Positions 58,401-64,000 of a stretch of 64,000 nt of DNA are shown here, piece after piece (within the stretch, counting starts at the first letter, position 1; each line of letters starts with the position of its first letter). A program made the position numbers and the translations under genes. Below the pieces are notes generated by a model, which did no database searches, had not been told where the DNA came from, and saw only the letters and a program-made list of their open reading frames with translations. This DNA comes from Tangfeifania diversioriginum (GTDB lineage: Bacteria; Bacteroidota; Bacteroidia; Bacteroidales; Prolixibacteraceae): the NCBI RefSeq assembly GCF_900141875.1, contig NZ_FQZE01000004.1, positions 1 through 64,000 of the forward strand, read 5' to 3'.

Positions 58401-59731
58401 ACCAGCAGATTACCGATGCCGAACTGATAGTTTTTAAAGCCCCGCAGGTTGATTTCGAAGCTCCTGAAAGAGCTGCAGTTAACCAGCGAATTACCTTTGA
58501 ACCATCCGGCGACATTGAAGGTGTTTCATTTTTATGGGATTTTGGGGACGGCAGTCCCACTTCAACCCAAAAGAGCCCTTCGCACCGCTACCAGGAGTTG
58601 CCCGACAATGCGAATAATTCGGTTGTGGTAAAACTGGTAGTTGTGTCCTCAAATGGTGTTTGCTCGTCCACGGTGGAACATGAAATCCGGCTTTTTGAAA
58701 TTATAATTGAGGTTTTCCTTCCCGAAGCAAATTATTGTGAGAAGGATGAAAAAGCCTATCCATTTACAGTAGATGCCGGTGCCAATGTTAAAGTTGAAGG
58801 ACCGGGCGTTGAACACGATGAAAACGGTAATTACATTTTCATTCCGGCCAAAGCAGGCATTGGCGAACATTCTTTTAAAGTAAACGGAAAGACAGCCGAT
58901 TTTTCTGCTAAAGTGCATAAAGCACCGGTAGCTAAATTCACAGCAAGTCAGGAAGGTAACCAGTTGGTTTTGACCAATAATTCAACGGGAGCAGATAATT
59001 ATGTCTGGACAATTAATGGCAAAAAACAGGAAAGAGCTGACAAATCCCCGGTGGTTATTAATCTCGACCCAAATAGTCCAACAGCATGGAGATTAAGTCT
59101 CGAAGCAATTAGCGAGTTCTGTGGCTCCGATAAGCAGGACTTAACGGCTGAAACCCATTTTATTGATGATGAGCCCGAAGAAGATATCTGCATTGATGAA
59201 ACCGGTGAAATCATCAGTAATGATTTAAAAATACTTTTCAAATTAAATCTTCCGGATTCCAATTTTGTTGTTCCTGTCTGGATGTCAACCAGTCAGCTAT
59301 ATGGCGGAACTGCTGAGTTTAATAAAGGCGTACTCGATGATTTACAAAATTTCCTCTCGGGTAAAAACAACGCCAAATTACCGGAGCTCTTCACAGAGTT
59401 GTTGGATTCCACTGCTGAAATGATTAGCCGGATGGCAGAAAATCCTGAAAGTGAAGAATATAAACGGCTACTTCAAATTTTTGTTTTGCAACTCCAGCTG
59501 TTTTACAATGTGCTGGCTTGCCAGGATAAAGAAACCATCCAGGCTTCAGCAGAAATACTGACAAAGTTGCTGGATCAGATCATTACAATTCTCCAAAAAT
59601 TGAAAGAGCAGAAAGTTGCTATTCCGGAATCATTTAGCGCCTTTTTGAAAAAATGGAGTGCGAAAATTGAGGGAAACACCTTACTCGAAGAACATTGGAA
59701 AATTATTCTTGAAAACAAATTGATTTCATGA
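55472..59731 (+). CDS. Large eCIS protein with PKD-type domains
   Basis: This 1419-aa protein has no signal peptide, so it is assembled inside the cell. The N-terminus (ISTQYHSFVENQVLTESQLNGVISYFEDQDRLSRVILSGVGIVCGFKIKY) is a beta-rich opening. The middle (about 200-900) is mostly helical and may be coiled. A PKD domain follows (about 991-1070, FEPSGDIEGVSFLWDFGDGSPTST, HRYQELPD), then a second PKD-like or Ig-like domain (about 1145-1215). The C-terminal 180 residues are helical. PKD domains usually bind other proteins or carbohydrates, so a baseplate-attached fibre or receptor-binding role is plausible, but its place before the tape measure also fits a structural scaffold. I know of no characterised Afp/PVC equivalent with PKD domains. 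Confidence 0.65.
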   Translation: MAQKLNEISTQYHSFVENQVLTESQLNGVISYFEDQDRLSRVILSGVGIVCGFKIKYNPSNPSVIISQGAGVTTDGDLLLLRENIPESALKSVDLKQIEYSWVRKFEDNFANYHFFKRFESEGDNLKEVPLDMWEILPQESENADPLGSLENLEDKVVVLYLESFAKEGDLCTAVDCDNQGVEQVARLRVLLVSKTDASYILGLDSIFSKHNIADSVFKLPDVAVRRVVLNPSNSADYNELKRAYFLALNKDDSLLSGLTKGIKTIAQKFEPILKMEISDNELNASLKKLQSILQFGAYNVPFNIQYRYDFIKDIVDTYNEIKSLLLSLKYECCPDINSFPKHLMLGSIDEADTKIKNYRHEFYKSPILNNENNKIEQCHSLVSRLFQMIAQFKTFVGETKITPSGKLSVLSRRAIPFYFNLNEKLLKNWNHLKAEKHKSDTNLSYHTNLLSEAPHIREPLLYNTDGFDFYRIEGHQGKNYKTVLEEIDKLKNSYGLAFDVKALSVNINRKNLNIDDYECEFEDLKVLLRAWTKEQECVLAEVSEFFSGFSMNEPGTNLKDISGVKAMSEARLGVDTFTSANTEKATREASKLEGTTQPKDTYYKAVYSKSNIVSDHLITDENALGSVMLPILEQYKDGSVNDLIVQAENLANQKIDTDAWSNQPEVKAFVIDQSIELMAYSHVLSRKMPGILVDVSDVNIANYKLTLKELCNRVDKMKTSYQNIELSAQLKAFMGVLITQLSSICCSAKKLEVLLEEIDQRKRNILLRLQLSKFVEKHPGLEHKAGVEPGGTFVLVYLNKSKPAEEEKATEDAEFEERLGTEKGMAAASETFGNRISRLEKYIDAAKSGMIAEENISKYEKQLKGELERMVSGALAADEISNNVVVADFSLPYMCCSDCAPVNFIIQKPPARLLLEKDEICLGKDSEIDFEVFPEDGIVEANREVPGMKIENKKLVFDANAFPEELLGETIRFTVNQQITDAELIVFKAPQVDFEAPERAAVNQRITFEPSGDIEGVSFLWDFGDGSPTSTQKSPSHRYQELPDNANNSVVVKLVVVSSNGVCSSTVEHEIRLFEIIIEVFLPEANYCEKDEKAYPFTVDAGANVKVEGPGVEHDENGNYIFIPAKAGIGEHSFKVNGKTADFSAKVHKAPVAKFTASQEGNQLVLTNNSTGADNYVWTINGKKQERADKSPVVINLDPNSPTAWRLSLEAISEFCGSDKQDLTAETHFIDDEPEEDICIDETGEIISNDLKILFKLNLPDSNFVVPVWMSTSQLYGGTAEFNKGVLDDLQNFLSGKNNAKLPELFTELLDSTAEMISRMAENPESEEYKRLLQIFVLQLQLFYNVLACQDKETIQASAEILTKLLDQIITILQKLKEQKVAIPESFSAFLKKWSAKIEGNTLLEEHWKIILENKLIS

Positions 59732-61215
59732 GAGAAACTGTTCACATAATCGATAAAGTTTTTTTGGAGATAAATACCTCGCAGGTGAATACTGCCAATT
59801 CACTCACCAAAAACATCGATGGGTTTCTAAAAGATGAATTGTTTCCTAAAATTGAACATTTGCTTGATTTGTACGATAATCCCGACGCTGTAATCCGTTT
59901 CGATGAATTGAAAATTGATTTATCGGTAAAAAACGTGGATAGTTTCAAAGGAATGGAGGAGGACCTTCTTCACCGGTTTGAAGAAGAACTGGCCAAAAAG
60001 CTGACAAAAAGTTCTGCTGAACAGTATTCTGATGATGGGGCAGGTGGGGTGAGAAATCTTTCGAGGGGCAAAAACCACGAAGAAATATTCCTTTTTTTTC
60101 TCGCTAATGGTTATTTTCCGTGGTACGGGAGTGGGAAACAAATAAGGGAATTTGAGAAAAAAGAAAACTGGCTAAAAAGTTTTGACAACGAGTTTTTTAT
60201 TCAAAAAATCGAGAAGTTATTGCAGTCAAATCGTTTGGCATTGCTACGCTTTGTTTCCCAGTTTTCGGCCGAAATGGTTGGGGCTTTTTTTATAAAAATG
60301 AATCCTTTTTTAAGTGAACTGGGAGAAAAACGTATCCAGTCTCTGCTTATAGCTTTGCCACATCAGGTAAAAACCCCGTTTCTTGAAATGATTATCAGTG
60401 TTTCGGCTGAAACAAACGCTGAAAAAATCACTGACGCATTTTACAATTGGTTCAGGGTTTTACTAAAAAATGTTGATGTGATGGAGCATAAAACCATCCG
60501 CTTACTGGCAGAAGCAAGTATTTTTATTTTAAAGGCAGCACCGGCCGATTTGGTAACAAGCTCAAAGTTTCAGCCAACATTAGACCATCTTCTGTCCATA
60601 ATTAAAACCAATCAATTTCCTGATAACCTGATTCCGGAATTACCGCAAATAGCTGATTCGAAGTTATCTGAAAATGAAAATATTACGGAGCAATCAAATT
60701 TTGCAGAAGATTCACAAAATGAAAGATTGGTTGAAAATGGTGGGTTGATCATTTTGCACCCTTTTTTAAAGCATTTTTTCACGGTCATAAAAGTAATTGA
60801 CCAACACGGAATGATTATGACCGGCAATCGTGATTTAGCCGTTCAGGTGCTTCATTTTTTGGCTACAGGTCAGGAAAACACCCTGGAAGGAAATATGATT
60901 TTTGAAAAATTCCTTTGCGGAATTCCGCTTAAAATGCCTGTACAGCGGCAAAGCCTGCTAACTCCGAAAATAAGGAAAGAGGCAGAAATTATGCTGAAAG
61001 AAGCCATAAAAAACTGGCCGGCGCTGAAAAATACTTCGCCCGATGGGTTGAGGCAAATGTTTTTACAGCGCGAAGGAAAGTTGTTACAAGATGGGAAAAA
61101 ATATAAATTATTAATGGAGCGTAAACCTCAGGATGCATTGCTCGACAAGCTGGAGTGGAATATTTCCATTGTAAAACTTTCGTTGAGAAAAGAATTGTTG
61201 TTTGTTGAATGGTAA
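59728..61215 (+). CDS. Putative CIS tape measure protein (Afp14-like)
   Basis: This 495-aa helical protein starts HIIDKVFLEINTSQVNTANSLTKNIDGFLKDELFPKIEHLLDLYDNPDAVIRFDELKIDLSV, the N-terminal pattern of the contractile injection system tape-measure family. The IEHLL..IDELKIDL part is a common marker. Tape measures fill the tube lumen and set its length. The overlap with the PKD gene (ATGA) points to fixed stoichiometry of expression. The C-terminal LTPKIRKEAEIMLKEAIKNWPALKNTSPDGLRQMFLQREGKL stretch is characteristic. Confidence 0.8.
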   Translation: MRETVHIIDKVFLEINTSQVNTANSLTKNIDGFLKDELFPKIEHLLDLYDNPDAVIRFDELKIDLSVKNVDSFKGMEEDLLHRFEEELAKKLTKSSAEQYSDDGAGGVRNLSRGKNHEEIFLFFLANGYFPWYGSGKQIREFEKKENWLKSFDNEFFIQKIEKLLQSNRLALLRFVSQFSAEMVGAFFIKMNPFLSELGEKRIQSLLIALPHQVKTPFLEMIISVSAETNAEKITDAFYNWFRVLLKNVDVMEHKTIRLLAEASIFILKAAPADLVTSSKFQPTLDHLLSIIKTNQFPDNLIPELPQIADSKLSENENITEQSNFAEDSQNERLVENGGLIILHPFLKHFFTVIKVIDQHGMIMTGNRDLAVQVLHFLATGQENTLEGNMIFEKFLCGIPLKMPVQRQSLLTPKIRKEAEIMLKEAIKNWPALKNTSPDGLRQMFLQREGKLLQDGKKYKLLMERKPQDALLDKLEWNISIVKLSLRKELLFVEW

Positions 61216-61221
61216 CAGAAA

Positions 61222-64000
61222 ATGAAGGCAACCATAGTTAAATCGGAATCGAAAACAACCAACCGCTCTCCGTTTATCCAGAGAGCGGGGAGTTCCGGAT
61301 TTTTGGGAATCCAGGCCAGACTTAATGTAAGCCAGCCCAAAGACAAGCATGAAGTTGAAGCCGACCAGGTTGCCGACAGGGTAGTGAACCATCAGCAGCA
61401 AAAGAGCGCCTCCTTTTTTTCACCCGCCCCACCTTCCGTTCAAAACAAACCAGAAGAAGAAATCCAGGAAAAACCATTGGCTGAAACCATTACCCCGGTT
61501 GTTCAGCGTAAGGAGGATGAAGACGATGAAGATATTCAGGCCCGGTTGAATGAAACTGTCCAAAAGCAGGAAAATGAAAAGGAAGAAGAACAAGTTCAGT
61601 TGCAAGAAGAAGAGGAGGAAGAGCCAGTTCAAATGCAACAGGATGAGGAAGAAGAGCAGGTGCAGATGAAAGGAGAGGAGGAAGAAATGCAGGCAAAAAG
61701 TGAGAGTAACACCGCTGTTGCACTTTCGCCTGATGCTTCCGTTGGATCATCGCTGAGGCAGAGCCAGGGAAACGGCAGCCAATTGCAGCGCAATGTGCGG
61801 AATAACCTGGAGAACAGCCTGGGCGTGGATTTGTCAGGTGTCAGGATTCATACCGACAACAATGCCGTGCAAATGACAAAAAAGTTAAATGCACAGGCTT
61901 TTACCAATAGGAACAACATCTATTTTAACGAAGGAAAATTCAACCCGGCCACCCGTTCCGGCCAGCACCTGCTTGCACACGAAGTAACTCATACCATCCA
62001 GCAGGGAGCGGTTTCTGCCGAATCGAAACCGGAAAACGACAGTAAACAAAAAGAATCCTCCATTTCAACTCCGGTAGGAAGCGGGAAAAAAGAAAACAGT
62101 ACAAATGTCCCGGACCAAAAATCTGAACAGAAAACAGGTGAGGAAAAAGCAAAACAGGAAGGAAAAAAAGAATTAACAAAGAAGACTGTTCCGGGGGCAA
62201 CTGAAAAGAATAAAACCGGAAAAAAGGATACCCCCAATGCGGCAAAAGAAGGTGAAAAAGAATCAAAATCAGATTATCCGAAATCACCCGAAGAGGATCC
62301 GGCTTTTAAAGCCACCAAACAAAAAATTAAAAATGAGGCCAAAAAGCAGCGAACACATAAACCCGCCGGTTCAGCTGCACAGGAAGCCCAAAATGCTGCA
62401 CCATCACCTTCCAACGAGCGGGAAAGCCAGGCACAGGCTTCGCAGGTGGAAACGATGAATGAACAGGAACCCGGTGAATTCAATGCCGAAGCATTTAAAG
62501 AAAGGTTAATGCAACGGATTCAAAATATGCAGTTGCCGGAAAATCAGGAGCAAGCCGCTGATTTTGAAAATAATAACAATATTGCAGAAGTGAGCCAGGC
62601 AGCCCAGTCTGATGTGGCCACGGAACAATCGCAGGCTGCGGGTTCCATCGAGCAAGCTACTTCCAGCGAACCGGACGTGGGCTCCGTACCGGAAAGAGAG
62701 ATGGAAGCGCTACCTGAACCTCAGACAGGAAGCCCCCCCGGACAAACGAACGCTCAAAATGCCATGCCTGATCCCCGGCCGGAAAGCCAGGTTAATCAGC
62801 CATTGCAGGAGAATATGCAGGAAGTGGATCAAACCATGGCTGAAAATCAAATTACCGACCAGCAATTATCAAAATCAAACGAACCCGCATTCAATCAGGC
62901 GCTATCGGCCAAACAGGAAGCCCGCGAAAATACAGTAAATGCTCCGTCACAATTTCGACAGAATGAACAACAAACATTGTCGGGAGCGCGTCAGCAGGCA
63001 GAAGTGGAAAATCAGGAGCAGCTTCAGGGAATGCATGGCCAGCGTGGATTAGTTTTAAACCAGGTGGCCGGGCAGCAGCAACAAACAGGAACCCGGGATA
63101 CTGCGGAGCGGGAACGGATTGCTTCCGAAATTAATGTCATTTACGAAAAGACAAAAACGGACGTTGAGAAGATTTTGGAATCGCTTGACGAGGACGTTAC
63201 ACGCATGTTTTCCACGGCGGCGCAACAGGCAAAACAAAAATTCGAAGCCCATGTAAAACAACGGATGGATGCTTATAAATCACGCCGCTATTCAGGGCTG
63301 AGAGGGAAAGGCCGCTGGTTGAGAGATAAATTCATGGGAATTCCCGATGAGGTGAATGCCTACTTTACCGAAGGCCGGAAAAAGTATATTGATGAAATGG
63401 ATGTGGCTTTAACCGCCATTTCAAAACATGTGGCCCAAAAACTCAATGAAGCCAAAAATCGTATTACCAAAGGCAAACAGGAAGTAACAAATTATGTAAC
63501 CGCATTGCCCGAAGCATTGCAGGGAATTGGCCGGGAGGCTGCCGAAAGTATTCAAAGTCGGTTCGATGAACTAGAAAACACCGTCGATTCCAAACAGGAT
63601 GAATTGATTGACTCACTGGCACAGCAATACACCGAAAGCCTGCAGGCGGTGGATGCCCGGATTGAAGAAATGAAAGCCGCCAATCGCGGGTTGGTAGATA
63701 AAGCGCTGGATGCAGTAAAAGGTGTAATCGAAACAATAATAAAAATTAAAAACACACTCACTAATCTGCTGGCCTCTGCTATTTCAGTTATTCAAACCAT
63801 TGTGGCAGACCCCATTGGATTCCTCGGAAACCTGATTTCCGGTATCTCGCAGGGATTCAAAAATTTTGGAAGCAATATTCTCAAACATCTTACTGCGGGG
63901 CTGGTTGGTTGGCTGACCGGCGCTTTGGGATCGATGGGAATAACCATTCCCGACGATTTGTTCAGCCTGAAAGGAATATTTAGTCTGGTGATGCAGGTGC
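61222..64000 (+). CDS. DUF4157 eCIS-core protein, 3' end outside window
   Basis: At least 926 aa, with no stop before the window end. The N-terminus SSGFLGIQARLNVSQPKDKHEVEADQVADRVV is typical of DUF4157 eCIS proteins. Residues about 90-160 are a Glu/Gln-rich low-complexity stretch with repeated VQ(L/M)Q-EEEE units. The DUF4157 domain (about 180-260) contains LEGSLGVDL-type GVDLSGVRIHTD and the metalloprotease-like LLAHEVTHTIQQ (HEVTH, residues 253-257). Then come long Gln/Asn/Pro-rich linkers, a coiled-coil region (about 630-830) and a Gly/Ile-rich hydrophobic segment (about 850-926) like phage tape-measure or pore-forming stretches. It starts 6 bp after the tape-measure gene. DUF4157 proteins are cargo or toxin candidates in eCIS, so this may be the loaded effector. 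Confidence 0.85.
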   Translation, partial: MKATIVKSESKTTNRSPFIQRAGSSGFLGIQARLNVSQPKDKHEVEADQVADRVVNHQQQKSASFFSPAPPSVQNKPEEEIQEKPLAETITPVVQRKEDEDDEDIQARLNETVQKQENEKEEEQVQLQEEEEEEPVQMQQDEEEEQVQMKGEEEEMQAKSESNTAVALSPDASVGSSLRQSQGNGSQLQRNVRNNLENSLGVDLSGVRIHTDNNAVQMTKKLNAQAFTNRNNIYFNEGKFNPATRSGQHLLAHEVTHTIQQGAVSAESKPENDSKQKESSISTPVGSGKKENSTNVPDQKSEQKTGEEKAKQEGKKELTKKTVPGATEKNKTGKKDTPNAAKEGEKESKSDYPKSPEEDPAFKATKQKIKNEAKKQRTHKPAGSAAQEAQNAAPSPSNERESQAQASQVETMNEQEPGEFNAEAFKERLMQRIQNMQLPENQEQAADFENNNNIAEVSQAAQSDVATEQSQAAGSIEQATSSEPDVGSVPEREMEALPEPQTGSPPGQTNAQNAMPDPRPESQVNQPLQENMQEVDQTMAENQITDQQLSKSNEPAFNQALSAKQEARENTVNAPSQFRQNEQQTLSGARQQAEVENQEQLQGMHGQRGLVLNQVAGQQQQTGTRDTAERERIASEINVIYEKTKTDVEKILESLDEDVTRMFSTAAQQAKQKFEAHVKQRMDAYKSRRYSGLRGKGRWLRDKFMGIPDEVNAYFTEGRKKYIDEMDVALTAISKHVAQKLNEAKNRITKGKQEVTNYVTALPEALQGIGREAAESIQSRFDELENTVDSKQDELIDSLAQQYTESLQAVDARIEEMKAANRGLVDKALDAVKGVIETIIKIKNTLTNLLASAISVIQTIVADPIGFLGNLISGISQGFKNFGSNILKHLTAGLVGWLTGALGSMGITIPDDLFSLKGIFSLVMQV

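Noticed and set aside
61420-63761. Several minus-strand open frames inside the DUF4157 gene
   Set aside because: They are antisense to a Glu/Gln-rich coding sequence that is open through the whole region, and encode low-complexity Leu/Phe/Pro-rich strings with no domain.
41807-64000. Prophage or type VI secretion locus
   Set aside because: No capsid, portal, terminase, lysis or TssB/C/J/L/M genes; DUF4255, DUF5908 and DUF4157 are eCIS markers.

Overview
The window looks like chromosomal DNA of a marine or sediment Bacteroidota, probably Bacteroidales/Marinilabiliales near the Prolixibacteraceae. The evidence is repeated TAnnTTTG -7 promoter boxes, secreted proteins ending in type IX secretion (T9SS) sorting domains, a TonB-dependent receptor, a GH106 lipoprotein, a PUR-family (DUF3276) protein and Bacteroidota-style MutS2, Tex and Ffh. 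The genus call is an inference. No rRNA, tRNA or CRISPR array was recognised.

Layout. 0-8.7 kb: nicotinamidase, TonB receptor, GH106 glycosidase lipoprotein, a secreted DUF1080 protein, and a metal-efflux permease with a fused HMA domain. 8.7-12.6 kb: a visibly A+T-rich four-gene operon (FkbH-like HAD protein, two DUF488 proteins, a putative dual-OB protein). A sequence resembling the 3' end of a group II intron sits at its edge. This is the best candidate for an acquired and poorly understood system. 12.6-25.1 kb: FAD-dependent oxidoreductase lipoprotein; two tandem single-domain response regulators followed by a hybrid histidine kinase; mutS2; an alanine/Na+ symporter; a small acidic protein; tex; an orphan antitoxin-like gene. 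25.3-33.5 kb: a truncated secreted ORF and two giant T9SS cargo proteins. The first has a near-perfect 270-bp internal duplication and a CHAP domain, and the two share a module. 33.7-41.5 kb: housekeeping genes ffh, folD, PUR protein, marC, eno, DUF190-crcB and a PBP4-type carboxypeptidase.

41.8 kb to the window end: a one-directional gene cluster for an extracellular contractile injection system (eCIS, the Afp/PVC/AlgoCIS class). In order it encodes a Pvc16-like cap/terminator protein, an unrecognised 291-aa protein, a sheath with a large insertion, two tube proteins, a 52-aa DUF5908 protein, a LysM baseplate protein, a VgrG-like spike, a PAAR tip, a gp25 baseplate protein, two large baseplate-J-type proteins, a 1419-aa PKD-containing protein, a CIS tape-measure-like protein, and a DUF4157 eCIS-core protein with an HEVTH motif. 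The last gene is cut by the window end. The AAA+ ATPase normally found in such loci is not in the window. The genes are tightly spaced, with several overlapping stop/start pairs, so they are probably one transcription unit building one particle: tube and sheath on a gp25/J baseplate, tipped by VgrG-PAAR, length set by the tape measure and capped by Pvc16.
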